Shown here one piece after another: positions 35,209 through 46,970 of a stretch of DNA of 64,000 bases. The number at the start of each line of letters is the position of its first letter. The first letter of the stretch is position 1. This DNA comes from Vespula vulgaris. Its lineage: Eukaryota > Arthropoda > Insecta > Hymenoptera > Vespidae. The translations under genes and the position numbers were made by a program. Location of the stretch: positions 17,855,058 to 17,919,057 of the forward strand of contig NC_066587.1 in the NCBI RefSeq assembly GCF_905475345.1, written 5' to 3'. The notes under the pieces were generated by a model, which was not told where the DNA came from, did not search any database, and saw nothing but the letters and a program-made list of their open reading frames with translations.

Positions 35209-36410
35209 TTTTCCTTTTCAATTCATTTCGAATCTCAGCCACCTCCGGTCCTCCCCTCCCCCACTCCCATTTTCACCACGTCTCCTCGACGTCTCGTAAT
35301 TTTTGTCAATCGAAACAGAAATGGGCAACCCAGACGCAACCCAGCCGAAAAAGAAGCCATCTGGAAAAAAGGACGAAATTGGCTCGGCCCTTCTGACCGA
35401 CCGACCGAACGAACGAACGAACGAACGAACCAACCAACCAACCACCCACCCACCCATCCACCCTCTCCCTCTTTCCTCGCGTGTTCGTTTAATCGACCAA
35501 TCTCGTCGTGAGTGTCGAGAAGATTCCCCCTATTATCCTTGTTCTTGAATGTTCCTTTCTAGCCGGTACCACCCCATCTTCTTTCTTTTTCTTTTCGATT
35601 TTTCTTCGTCTTCTTCTTTTTTTTTTTTTATTCTTCTTACTCCTATCTTTTTGCTATTCTCACTCGGTCAATATCGTTTTAATCTAGGCTAGACATTTTT
35701 GCCTTGGGCGAACCGCAAACTGCCGAGGCATCAAATTTTGAAGGAAATCTCGTAGGACAGAGTCGAATCGACTTTTCGTCGAGTTAATTGGCCTACTTTT
35801 TTACTCCTTCATTCTTTTACTTTTCTCTCTCTTTCTCTTTCTCTTTCTTTCTCTTTATCTATCTATCTTTCTCTCTATCTATCTATTTAGAAGGTTCGTA
35901 CGAGAAAGAGAGAGAGAGAGAGAGAGGTAAAAATGTTCGAGAGAGATAAGTTCTCGCTGGAATGTTTAATTAAACGAGCTCGTTCCCTAATAAATTTTCC
36001 TAACCGAATCTCCTCCTAACCGAGTCTTGGAGAATATTTTTTCAACACTCGTGGAACAGCGAGAATGTAAGAATTATATATGTATATGTATATATATATG
36101 TATGTATATTAGACATAAGTAATTATATATAAGTCGTAACATTTTATCCGATACGTTTTTATGTGTTTTTAACCGATCGATACGTAAAATTTAATTAATC
36201 CGATTTTCATTCGGTCATTAAAGATTTTAAAGCTCTTCCAAATTGATTCTTAGTTTCTTTCTCTTTCTCGTATTCACTCTTACGAGTCACGTAACTGACT
36301 CGTCATTAATTTTATGAATTAACGAGTGCCAAGATGACGACTAGTACTACTAGGTTTTAACGACTTTACGATCCATCCGAGTATGTTCACGTGGGCGATC
36401 GATTTGTAAG
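34861..36410. other. Non-coding stretch with TTTC and tetranucleotide tracts
   Basis: Unique sequence covers 34861-35080. T-rich sequence and (CTTT)n cover 35080-35215, a unique piece 35230-35390, and a compound tetranucleotide tract 35395-35463. CT/CTAT tracts lie at 35825-35890, GA at 35906-35926, and AT-rich unique sequence at 35930-36410. Frames at 34847-35511 are driven by the T-rich tract. Confidence 0.55.
35395..35463. repeat. Serial compound tetranucleotide repeat
   Basis: Units pass in blocks from GACC through GAAC and CAAC to CACC/CATC. Each block differs from the previous unit by one base, giving the strand a graded composition. Confidence 0.8.
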
Positions 36411-36532
36411 AAATACTTTATGGCGTATTGTGTGCTAATGCGTTGTCCTTCGCACGTGTACATGAATGAGAGAGAGAAAGAGGAAGAGTACACAGTAGTC
36501 AGACAGAAAGAGACAAAGAGAGACAGAAAGAG

Positions 36533-36587
<55 letters not shown>

Positions 36588-37317
36588 TTTTCGTATATTA
36601 AAGCTGGACTTAACCCAACGGGTCAAATATTCCTTTCATAGAAGTCACGAAAACCTTACTCCCTTTGTTCGATCGAAATCTATTTCGCTGGATACGCCGA
36701 ACTGTTTTTCAATCTCTCTTCCGTGCTGTTTTTTTTTTTTTCTTTTTATTAATCTTCGTCTTGCATCTAGATTTCTAGATTTGTTTCCTTTTTCCGAAAA
36801 AAAGGAAGAAAGAGAAAGAGAAAATAGAAAAGGTTAGACGAAATAGGTGAGCTATTTAGAAGGGAAATATATTTTATGCGGAATACATTATCGTTTTGTT
36901 CTTGCGATTTTTCTCGAATAATGCCTGCTTTTCCGATAACTATGTATATATAAATATAAATATATATATATTTATCGTATTTTAATTACCCTCAATGCTA
37001 GCGACCGTACAGCAGAACTAATGCGCAATCGCGGGTCTCCGCTCGCTATCGACGACAGTTCGACGTACCGAAAGAAAGATTTATTTTTCTTTTTTGTTTT
37101 TTTTTCCCCTTTTTTTCATTTTTTTTTTGTCTATGCTTTGTAAATTGTGTCACGTCTGAAAATTGACGTTAACAGTTATATATCTCTATGTGCCCATGTA
37201 GATAAATTTTTATTTCTTCCTCTTTGTCAATCTCGACCTTAATAAATGAATGTATTTTCGAGCACTGTTACGAGATTACGGTCGACGTGGAATAATGGAA
37301 TATTGTAAAATAAATAA

Positions 37318-37355
<38 letters not shown>

Positions 37356-37840
37356 CGCGCACGCGTCCGAGAAAGAGAAAAAGAGAGATAGAAACAAGCA
37401 GAGAGAGAGAGAGAGAGAAATGTTGCTACGGTTAAACATATTTGTATTTTGTATATTCATCGCGAAATCAAAACTCTTGGATACTCGTTGAAAAAAATAT
37501 TCTGTTTATCACTTTTATTTAAATGGAAAAAAGAAAGGAAAAGGGAGAAAAAGAAAGAAAAAAAAAAGGTGGGAAAGGGAGCTCTTTTGAAATAGGTACG
37601 TATTTGCTTTTAGAGAAACGCATATGAAAACGTGTACAAATAAAAAAAAAAAAACAGAGAAAAAGGGAGAAAAAGTCAGAGAGAGAAAAAGAGAGAAAAA
37701 CAGAGAGTGAGAGAGAGAGAGAGAGAGAAGGAAAGAGAGAAAAAAAGCAATAGATCGTAAAAACGAGGGGTAGAAGAAATTTAAAGCGTCCTTGAGAAAT
37801 TGCGAGCGTTCTCTCTCGAAAGTGAACGTTTATAATAAAG
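36411..37840. other. AT-rich stretch with GA arrays
   Basis: (GA)n arrays lie at 36534-36582, 37321-37352 and 37401-37420, a T-rich tract at 37084-37130, and A-rich GA sequence at 37525-37745. The rest is AT-rich sequence without a frame of note. The unique piece near 36985-37065 is the most mixed. Confidence 0.55.
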
Positions 37841-37844
37841 AAAG

Positions 37845-37873
37845 GCAGCTGCAGCAGCACTAGCAGTAGCAGT

Positions 37874-37904
<31 letters not shown>
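37845..37904. repeat. CAG/TAG triplet array
   Basis: About 60 bp of CAG units interrupted by TAG and CAC. The plus poly-Gln frame is broken by in-frame TAGs, so a poly-glutamine exon is not supported. Confidence 0.75.
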
Positions 37905-37905
<1 letters not shown>

Positions 37906-38640
37906 GGTGTTCGTCTACTGACAAATATCTTCTCGTCATCGTCGTCTTCTGGTCGTCTTTGGATCGAACGAGCGGAGAGCCTTTTTTCTCTTCGGCCAGC
38001 ATATTTTTTGTGAAAAAGAAATAACACGCAGGACGGAATGGTTTGCCCTGGAAAAGTAACCGTGGCTTCTTTTACGAAGAAATAGATGGAAAGAAATAAC
38101 GTTAAGAGAAGAGAAAGAGAGACAGACTGATGCACATACACAGAAAGAGAGAGAGAGAGAAAAAGAGAGAGAGAAGAAAAGAAAAAAAAAAGAAAGAAAG
38201 AAAGAAGAGATCGTCCTGTCGTTATTGTTACCATTACTGAATGCTGCTGGTGCTTCTGTTAGTTGGTAAGTACTGGTGGTGGTTGGCAATGGTATGGTGG
38301 TGGTGATGGTGAAGGCCAGTAGTGCCTCGTTGGAAAGCTACGAGAAAGTGGCGTCAAGTTGGCGAGAGAAAAAGTTGACCGAGTTTTCGTCGATTTGTCA
38401 AACTCACTGAAATCTATCCATCCTTATAAACGGACCCAGTTTTAGACCCATACCCGAGTATACCCTTTTTCCTTCTTCCCGTTCTCGTTTTCTTTCATAA
38501 ATACAAAGATGATCCACTTTACTTGCGGTAAAAGAAAGAAGTCTGTAAGGAAGAGAAAGAGAAACGTCGGGGATATATTCAAGTAAATGTTAGTAATGTT
38601 CTATTTGATATAGATACGTTTTATTACAGTTTTACACTTG
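37905..38640. other. Purine tract then a unique stretch
   Basis: GA/AAAG-rich to about 38210. GGT-rich sequence covers 38268-38315, and 38316-38560 is unique. The 124- and 117-residue minus frames here are Phe/Ser/Leu repeats. Confidence 0.5.
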
Positions 38641-38642
38641 GG

Positions 38643-38644
<2 letters not shown>

Positions 38645-38691
<47 letters not shown>

Positions 38692-38715
38692 TATTATTAT
38701 TATTATTATTATTAT
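38645..38715. repeat. AAT array joined to ATT array (palindromic)
   Basis: About 48 bp of AAT units changes to about 23 bp of ATT units with no spacer. The junction is a perfect foldback able to form a hairpin or cruciform. Confidence 0.8.
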
Positions 38716-38915
38716 ATCTTTCGTCAATTTTAATTCGTTTCTCAGTTTCATCGATACGTTTCTTTTTTCTATTTTTTTTTTTTTTGTTTACTTTTGATCT
38801 TTTCTTCTTTTTTTGTTTTTTTTTTTGTTTTTCATTTTCGATACGTTCGAAACGATCTTTTTTTTTCTATTTTTTTCTTTTTTTCCATCAAATCTATAGG
38901 ATACCATCCCCCGTC
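38716..38915. other. T-rich tract
   Basis: Mostly T with C interruptions. No gene-like sequence. Confidence 0.7.
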
Positions 38916-39140
38916 ATTACAGTCGCATTAACGAATTTTACATTGGGTCGAGGCTTGACGCAGCTGTCAAATGAAATTAATTATTAGATCGGATATCGAT
39001 TAATCATTAACCCTGATTCGGCGCAGGTGAGAGCACGGTGGCCGACGTACGTTAATGACCTATCGGAGTTACGTACACAGCAGGTACGAAGGAAACGTCT
39101 TGTATCTATAATTCTAGCAATTAGGCCAAGGAGAGTTCGA
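38916..39140. promoter_or_regulatory. Unique island with E-box and homeodomain motifs
   Basis: Non-repetitive sequence containing CAGCTGTCA (38961-38969, E-box plus a TGTCA Meis/TGIF-type half), AATTAATTATTAG at 38975-38987, ATCGATTAATCATTAACC from about 38996, and CAGGTGAG near 39024. Dense factor-type motifs in an otherwise repeat-rich desert suggest an enhancer. CAGGTGAG could instead be a splice donor, though I see no matching exon. Confidence 0.35.
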
Positions 39141-39540
39141 TACGCTCTAACTTACCCTGTATATATCTATGTCTGTGTGTTTGTACGTGTATTATATATA
39201 TATATACATATCGTGTGTTTCAAGGAAAGTACAAACGACATACGTATGCATATATGTATACTCTAATCTATTTACGATTAAATCATTCCCATCAAGGAAC
39301 GAGTATAGTATTGGATAAGAATCTTTTTTCTTCCTTTTTTATATTTTTCGTCTTTCTTTTTTTTTCTCTCTTCATCCAACATCTCTGCAAATTATTTCTA
39401 TGATAACGTTGAAATGTAAACAACATCGAAATGATCGTATTCTTTCATTTGAACTTCATTTTCGGTGAATCTTCGTACATCGAAACTTTTCCAATATTTT
39501 CAATTGAAATATCGTTTCTCTCAAAGACAATCAATCCTCT

Positions 39541-39584
<44 letters not shown>

Positions 39585-40555
39585 CTCTCTGATAGCGAGA
39601 AGCTTCATCGTTTTCATTGGATGTATAACGATACGAACTTAAAGTGGAAACGAATTTATCGATCAGTCACTATAAGCGAGAACCTGCTCTCTCAAGGATA
39701 GGATTATAAACGAGCTATGAAACTTTCGTCGTTCCGTCCGACGAGTGAATTTAGCTCAAACGGTATTACGTTTTCCAGACTTACCTTTTTCTACAATTGC
39801 TTCGTATTTCTACGCGTGTTTTTTCTCTCTCACTCTTTTTTTCTCCCTTTTCCTCTATTTCTCTCTATTTCTCTCTTTCCAAAACACCGGTCGCTTAATC
39901 GATCGTTCTTTGCGTTCAACAAAACGTTAGAAATTTTCTCTTTGACAAAATCCGAATCAAAAGTCTCTTGGAATGATTTTTAAAGATCAATTATCATCTA
40001 TTCTTCCTTCAAGCACTTATTAAATCTAGATTTATCTTCTTCTTCTTCTTCTTCTTTTTTCTTTTCTTTTTTATTTCGTTCTTTTTTCCTTTCTTTTTTT
40101 TTTTTAATCTTCAAATCGCGAAACTACGAGCCTAAGAGTTCTTTTTTTATACGTTTTGACAGAAAACAAAAATAAAAACAAAAAAAAAGTGTAATTGATT
40201 TATCAAATCGTTCAGATTTGACCTCTGACAAATCTAGAAAATTTCTGACTCGATTCGTATAAAAATTTGATCCGTAGAAAAATAATTTCCAATCCTCGCG
40301 TGATGTTCGTTGTTTGATATATATATATATATTTTTTTTTTGTTTCTATATAAGGAAAAGACAAACAATGAGGAGAAAGCAAAAATAAATAAAAAAAAAA
40401 AATGAATAAAAAAAAGATGAAAATCTCTTTGTCAAACGAAGAATAAATTATGCGACGTCTATGACGATTGCTTTTCTTCTTTTTTTTTATATATATATAT
40501 ATTTTTCTTCTTTTTTTTTTTCTTTTTCTTTTCGTTTTTTTCTTCTTCATTCAGT
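39141..40555. other. AT-rich stretch with CT and T-rich tracts
   Basis: TA/GT-rich sequence covers 39160-39215, T-rich 39328-39375, CT 39548-39582, and CT/T 39820-39880. TTC triplets lie at 40038-40058, T/A tracts at 40080-40190, (TA)n at 40318-40330, and A-rich sequence at 40385-40415. Frames (39465-39983, 40212-40550 minus) are low complexity. Confidence 0.6.
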
Positions 40556-40800
40556 CGGATCTTTCTCTAGCAAGCCACGTCCGGCTTTTGATCTTACTTT
40601 ACCTTTGACTTCACCGTTTGTACGCTCAACGTAATTTTAGATTGCCTTATCAGATAAGTTATCTTAGTCCACGGGAGAGTCTCCGGAAGTAAGTAGAGTG
40701 GCGGTGAAGCGAGGGTAGATGCAAATGCGATTTCATTCGTTGATTGGCGTCGTCATGGCGACGCAAAAGAAACGCGACGAGATACTTTCCGAGATTCCGT
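40556..40800. promoter_or_regulatory. Regulatory-like island: GATA dyad, octamer, CCAAT, X-box
   Basis: A non-repetitive 245-bp island. It contains the 13-bp dyad CTTATC-A-GATAAG at 40646-40658 with a further TTATCT at 40659-40664, and an ATGCAAAT octamer at 40719-40726. An inverted CCAAT (ATTGG) at 40743-40747 is followed by GTCGTCATGGCGAC at 40749-40762. That last site fits the degenerate RFX X-box RYYRYY-N2-RRNRAC and lies inside a GCGTCG...CGACGC dyad (40747-40764). The combination resembles a compact promoter or enhancer. No downstream ORF was found. Confidence 0.4.
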
Positions 40801-42010
40801 TTCTTTTTTTCTTTCTTTCTTTTCTTTTTTCTTTCTTTCTATTTTTTTTTCTTTCCTTTTTTTTGTTTTTGGTAAGCTGAGCGACTTGCGTTCAGAGACC
40901 TCTTCACGATCTACAGAACTCTTTGAAAAAGATCAACGATGCATTTCTCTTGTATACATACATACATATGTGTGTGTGTGTGTGTGTGTTGCACATTTGT
41001 TTGATATTGATATCATTTTTTTTTCTTTTCTTTTTTTAAATGCAAAATGAAACGTATAGAGAGTACGATGAAATAATAATAACCACTGAGATATATATAT
41101 ATATATATTGTACTTGTACATACACATATATATAATTATATATATAAAAAAATACATATAGTTATATATATATATATTTATATGTATGTGTGTGTATATT
41201 TAAATATATTAGTTAGGCATGTGTAGACGCGTTCATAAAAAAAAAATTTTCACTCGTATCGGTTTCGATCCATAAAAAATTATAAAATTATACCTTTATA
41301 AAATTATACATGAATATTATAAAATTATACATAAATGTTCAAAGTCACGGAATGAGCACAATTCTAAATCATTGAGCATTGGATTGGTTGGTAAAAGAAA
41401 AGGGAGAAAAAAAAATTCAGAGGATTCCGGGGATATTTGCTCGTCGAGAAAAACTATAGAGAGTTTGAAGAAATCGATGATATAATAGTTAGCGAGTTTA
41501 TCGTGACTTTCTATCTCTTAATATCGTTTGATAGAGAAAACTATATAAGGAATGCTTAAAGAGTATTTTCTTATCTTGTTTTTTCTCTTCATTTTTGCTC
41601 TTTATTTTGAAGTGAACTCTTTTTATTTTAAAAAGAAATTCTTCAAATCAATCATTCCTTCATTCATTCGTTCGTTCATTCATTCATTTAACCAACCAAC
41701 CAACCACTCATTCATTCATTCATTCATTCATTCATTCATTCATTCATTCATTTCATTTATTTCTTTATTAATTTTTATTTTAAATAAAACATACCATCCC
41801 ACTTTTTACCCCTTGACCATCCAACCTTGCTCCTTTGACCTTTTCTATACGACAATTTTTACATTCGACGATTTTTCGGAGGAAAATTGACGTGAGTTCA
41901 CGTAGTTGTAAGCGAGTATTTGTAGGAGGACGCGAGGGGTCGTAGAACGAATGTTGATAAATTCAATAGACAGGAGTTATTCGTGGGAGAGTCAATATTT
42001 TCTCATCTTT
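40801..42010. other. T-rich, TA/GT and ATTC tracts
   Basis: T-rich with TTTC at 40802-40870, (GT)n at 40971-40990, and TA-rich sequence at 41090-41210. AT-rich sequence with duplicated TATAAAATTATAC phrases covers about 41280-41332, and (ATTC)n with an AACC interruption covers 41650-41755. No gene; the frame at 41552-41890 is Ile/His/Ser repeat. Confidence 0.6.
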
Positions 42011-42024
42011 CTAGGGTGCCTACT

Positions 42025-42071
<47 letters not shown>

Positions 42072-42280
42072 AACGCAGTCACTCACTCGCTCGCTCGCTC
42101 ACTCATTCTCTTTCGGTCTCTCTCGTTCGTGAAATTTCGGCCAAAATTGTTAACGGTCTCGGGATGGGAGAGACGCTTTGTTTCGGCGACTCGATCAATT
42201 TTTCAATAGCGTCAGATTTTAGAACCTCGTTCTGAAACTTTTACGTGGAAGAGTTCACAGATAGAAGAACCAAACCACCA

Positions 42281-42320
<40 letters not shown>

Positions 42321-42793
42321 CGACAAGACTAATTTTCTATGGAGAGTTTCTCGATTAACGAGTATCTATCTACGTGTATACTTTCATGAACGAAATCACG
42401 TCGCTGACGCGAGAAAAAATAAAGATAAAGAGAGAAAGAGAGAGAGAGAGAGAAAGGAAAAAGGATAAAAATAAGAAAAGAAGAGAGATCAAACCATTGT
42501 CGATCTGTTCTCTCTGTCTTTCCTTTCTCTAACCTTTCTCGCTTATTCTCACCCTCTGTTTCGTTTAAACGGCTTTTCGAAAAGTCGACCAGTTCGGTTT
42601 GATTTTGTTTTCTCTTTCTCTTTCTCTCTGTTTCTCTCTTTCTCTTTCTCTTCTTCTTTTTCTCTCTCTTTTTTCGGAAAGCTATGTTCACGTTTGCATG
42701 CTCCTACCTCGAAGCTATTTTACTGGACAACGTGGAATTCGAATAAACCTTGACTATTGATTCTTTTTTCTCTTTATATATATATATATATTA

Positions 42794-42826
<33 letters not shown>

Positions 42827-43036
42827 CTCTCATTCTCTTTCTCTCTTTGCCACCGAAGAATCCTTCTTACTCTTTTGTCAATGGAAACGAACGAATTTGC
42901 TCCGGAAACATTGAAAATTCCGATCGACTCCATCTCATTTTATTTTTATCATTCAATGGTCCAATCAAAATTTTTTTTTCTATCTTCTCTTTATTTTTAT
43001 TTTTTTTCCTCTTGTCAATCCAACAAGAAGTCAATT

Positions 43037-43078
<42 letters not shown>

Positions 43079-43375
43079 TTGAGAGATAATACTTCTAAAC
43101 GAAGAAGAGTAAAGAGAGAGAGAAAGAGAGAGAGAAAGAGAAAATTTCACGTTCTCCGAGCAGAAAACTAACTTCTTTTTTAATCCATGACATTGATATG
43201 CCCGTCCGTTTCCTCTCTTGGTGTCCTCTTCTCTTACGTCTTCTCTTCTTTACCACTACCATCACGACCACGTTCTTTTGAATATTTCAGTATCACGTCT
43301 AATTACCTTATTGGATTAAGAGTAAAACCGTACAAGCGTAAAAAGGGGTTGACAGTCGGAGAGTGGTAGTAGGAA
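42011..43375. other. CT, CGA, GA and TA microsatellites with unique pieces
   Basis: CT covers 42027-42070, a unique piece 42120-42275, (CGA)n 42281-42325, and GA 42430-42460. CTTT-rich sequence covers 42610-42670, TA/CT 42775-42850, and (TA)n 43038-43077. GA follows at 43108-43140. Frames are repeat-driven. Confidence 0.6.
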
Positions 43376-43538
43376 GCTTTCGTCGTGGGAGAGGGAGATC
43401 AGAGGGGGAGATTGGAGGGAGAGGGTGGTTCGTGGAAAATTAACGTTCTCGTGTCGGGCGACGACGTGATCGACGGGACCGCGACCGGGAGAACGGAAAT
43501 CGCAGTAGCGTTATCGTTCGCATAGATCGAAGGAAGGG

Positions 43539-43586
<48 letters not shown>

Positions 43587-43680
43587 GCATAGAAAAAGGA
43601 CGGCGAGATGCGTCGCAACGTGATCTACGATCCGTTCGAAGGGTCGACCGCGGGTGTTGTCGTTCGGTGAAAAGTGGAGG
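43376..43680. promoter_or_regulatory. G-rich and CpG-rich island around a CT array
   Basis: The plus strand has a G-rich block at 43387-43425 (G-quadruplex candidate). CpG-rich unique sequence covers 43440-43530, a (CT)n array covers 43541-43582, and CpG-rich unique sequence covers 43590-43680. The composition suggests a promoter or 5' exon. A hypothetical exon runs 43591-43668: a CT tract and GCATAG acceptor precede it, an ATG at 43608 opens a 20-codon frame (MRRNVIYDPFEGSTAGVVVR), and a possible GTGAAA donor follows. Confidence 0.25.
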
Positions 43681-43930
43681 AAGAGGTAGAGGAGAAGGAG
43701 GAGGAAGAGGAGGAGGTGGGGACGGGGTGGTGACGGTGGCAATGGCTTGGTTGGATCGACGTTCGCTTGCTGGTTTGTGGTGCTTCCGTTACCCGTTGCC
43801 TATGTGTCGTTCTGTTGGTAGCGATCGTCGAACGTTGAGCACGCACTCGACTCTCATATTTCTATCTCGTGGCGAACTGAAAGATACATACAACGTATGT
43901 ATTGTAGATAAACGGCTTGAAACGAACGTT

Positions 43931-43970
<40 letters not shown>

Positions 43971-44360
43971 TCTTCTTTTTCCTCGACGAAAAATTATTGT
44001 CCATAAAACTGCATACTCCGTTAGATTCACCTATTCATTTTTCTCCTTTCTCTTTTTCTTTTTCTTCTTCCTTGTTTTATTCGTTCACTCATTTTTTCTT
44101 TTTTTCTCTCTTTCTTTCTTTTCTTCTTCGTTTTATTCGTTCATTCGTTCATTCATTTATTCATTTACTTTTGCCTTTTTGTCCTCCTCCTCCTCCTCCT
44201 CCTCCCTCCTCCTCCTCCTCTTCTTCTTCTTCTTCTTCTTCTTTCCAGAAAGATTTAAAGTTTCTAAGCGATATTCTTTCGTCTTTTTTTTTTCTTTTTC
44301 TTTTTCTTTTTTTTCTCCCTTTCGGAAAAACGTTCACACGGTTGTCTTCTGGAAAATGCC
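43681..44360. other. GGA-rich, CT and TTC tracts
   Basis: GGA-rich sequence covers 43680-43740, unique sequence 43741-43930, and (CT)n 43935-43966. Pyrimidine-rich sequence with TTCAT, CTC and TTC tracts runs to 44330. The 240-residue plus frame at 43667-44389 crosses all of these; only residues from about 43740-43920 are mixed, and no domain is seen. Confidence 0.5.
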
Positions 44361-44590
44361 TTTATGGCACTGAAAGTTATCCTATGTAACGTTACCGCCA
44401 AATTGCTCCTCGGCGAGCTCGATGCCACCACGTCGCCACCTCTCTCTCGACGGATATTTCGGCGGGTAGTAGAACTTGCGACCATAAACCGATGTTTAGT
44501 GTTACGAGTTCACGAGCGCATTGGGATACCAACCAGGAATGAGGACAGACCGTGGAGACGTACGATCCCGAACACAATTTTCACGGACGT
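44361..44590. other. Unique GC-richer island
   Basis: Non-repetitive, with TTTCGGCGGG near 44457 (E2F-like). Open on both strands (44364-44669 plus, 44392-44577 minus), with no recognisable domain on either. Candidate exon or regulatory element, undecided. Confidence 0.3.
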
Positions 44591-45163
44591 TCTTCTTCTT
44601 TTTTCCTTTTCCTACGTCTCTTTTCTTTCCTTTTCTTTTCTCTTCTTTGTTTTCTCCGTTTTTTCTTAATTTTTTTTTTTTTGTCTCAAACATAATTTTC
44701 GTTTCGTCTGAGCGAGCAATAGGAGATGACTTTTTCCTTTTCTTTTTTTTTTTTCTTTTTTTTTCGTTCTTCTCCTCCCTTTTATTCTCGTTTGCACTCA
44801 TTAAATTTTCCCCATTTTTTTTCACCCCCCTCTCCTCTACAAAAGATATCGAATCGGATGTTAATGAACATCGAACAATGAAATTCCTGAAATTCACGAA
44901 GCAAGATAACCGTTCAGCTTTTAAAAATCTCACACATCGGTATATGCTTGTTCTCTCTCCCTTTGATCTACGTCACTCGATATCATTAACTTGATTTATC
45001 TCCTATTTTCATTTCGAATCTGTATTATTCGATCTCAAATTGAATATCTAGCGAACGTTACGAACGATCACGTGAAATTCGATGGTTTTCGTTCTTTCTA
45101 ATTTTTTTTTTTTTTTGTTCTCTTTTTCTATTTTTCTTCTCTTCCAATTAACCTTCCATTCGC

Positions 45164-45195
<32 letters not shown>

Positions 45196-46000
45196 GCAAG
45201 CGATAAAATTTCAATGAAAACGATCGTTCCGAATATCGAATTTACTCATCATCATTTTCCAGACGTTTGTTAATTGTTATCAAAAGCTAAACATAATAAA
45301 TCATTGTTATTTTGATAATTTCGAAGAGAGGAGCAAGTTGGGGTGATATCAAATTAAGAAAACAAATTTGTATCGGTTAATGGAATAAATGTAGAATTTA
45401 ATTGAACGTAAATGATATTTCTCTGTCTCTAATAACATGCGTTACGTTAATATTATTGCACGAATTACAATTGATGATTGCATACGGAAAGGTAATCGTA
45501 TCGATAAGTCGTCGTATCGATTTAAGCGTGGGATTTAACATCAAATACATAGAACAAGGACGATCGACACAATTGTCAATGAATTAGACGATAATTCGAT
45601 CGTACGTACACGCGTATTACGTATTAGCGAAATGATGAAAACTATCACTGGCGAATATATATATATTAGATATTCATAGAAGATCGAGCAATACGATATT
45701 GCTAGGATAAACTCGTGCGTTTGGGTTTATACCGATTCTAAACTCTAAACTTGATCTTCTAATCCCCGAATTGTTTGAAAGAAAGAAAGTTATCTTCGGT
45801 TTGGATTGTCGAAAGAGCAGTACTCGTCTCGAGAGTGTTGCGAAGCTTCGCGATCGTGAATTTTGAGTGAGATCTGAGGAAAAGAGGACTATCTGTATCT
45901 CTCTCTCTCTCTCTCTCTCTCTCTCCTTAATTCGGAAACGCACTCGAGTTCCATGGCTGCTTAGAATTCGCCGATGTTGACGGAACACTCAGCGGCACGT
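44591..46000. other. T-rich then AT-rich non-coding stretch
   Basis: T-rich sequence covers 44597-44830 and (TA)n 45163-45192. AT-rich unique sequence covers 45200-45670, and (CT)n 45895-45924. A 61-codon frame at 45402-45587 has no domain. Confidence 0.55.
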
Positions 46001-46639
46001 GTCACGTAGCTCGATGTAACTTCTTCCTACGATGTAACAGCATTTCGAATGTCGTGATATAGAGCAAACCGTTAGCTCTTTACGTCAACTTCCTGAGGAC
46101 TTTGGTGTGTTTCTACGTAAGCAACTATGTTTAAACCAAATGCAACGTGTGTTACGTATAAAGTGTTATAACGTTGATAATGGCTGGCATACGCATTCCT
46201 GCGTCGTAATACGTAAGAAAGTTTTAGATAGAGAGCTAATCTGGAACTAACTCGAACGATCGAAAGGGTTATATGAAGGAAGGGTAAGAGAGGACGGGGT
46301 TATAACTCTCTACACGTCTTAAGCTTCTAAAGTTTTCAATACATCTCTTTCGCTCGAACGCTTTTCTATAAACTTCAACTTCTATTTCGATGTATGCTAC
46401 CCTTCTTGTCGGTACATTTCGTAATATTTAATAGTTATAGTCCGCTTACGATTCATTTTTCATTTTTAATTACAGATTTTCATCGTACGAATTATAACGA
46501 AATAAATTTTAATAATATTCCTAGAGTTATTATTTAAATAGGAAATGACAAAAGAGAAAGGAAAAGATAAAGAAAATTCTTTGCTTTCAAAAGGAAACGA
46601 ATATAATGAAATTTCTTAGTCTAATAATTTCGATAATTC

Positions 46640-46670
<31 letters not shown>

Positions 46671-46970
46671 TCGAAGCTTTTGACATAGAATGGTTCTCAA
46701 GTACGCTAGAGACAAAGAAAGGGATCCCTTTCGATGAGGCAATTAAATCAAAAGATTAGATTGCCAGTTACTAATTTTAGAAGGAGATCAATGTTGAAAA
46801 GCTACCAATGCTTTATCGACGGGAAGAAATATCGTTCCTCCCTTTCATCGGCTCCACGAATGTCTATCGTTTAAAGGGCATCGATTTATCTCTGAAATTT
46901 TCATTGAATCGTTTAATACATAATATAAATGTGTAGTAGATATTCGTGGAAAAAAAATTTTAATGATTCA
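46001..46970. other. Mostly unique stretch
   Basis: One of the less repetitive parts. It includes GGCACGTGTCACGTAG near 45993-46008 (CACGTG E-box), repeated CGATGTAAC at about 46012 and 46031, and a single GA tract at 46645-46670. No ORF of note. Confidence 0.45.

Noticed and set aside
37845..37904. CAG array as a poly-glutamine exon
   Set aside because: In-frame TAG codons break the Gln frame; the alternative frames give Ala or Ser without context.
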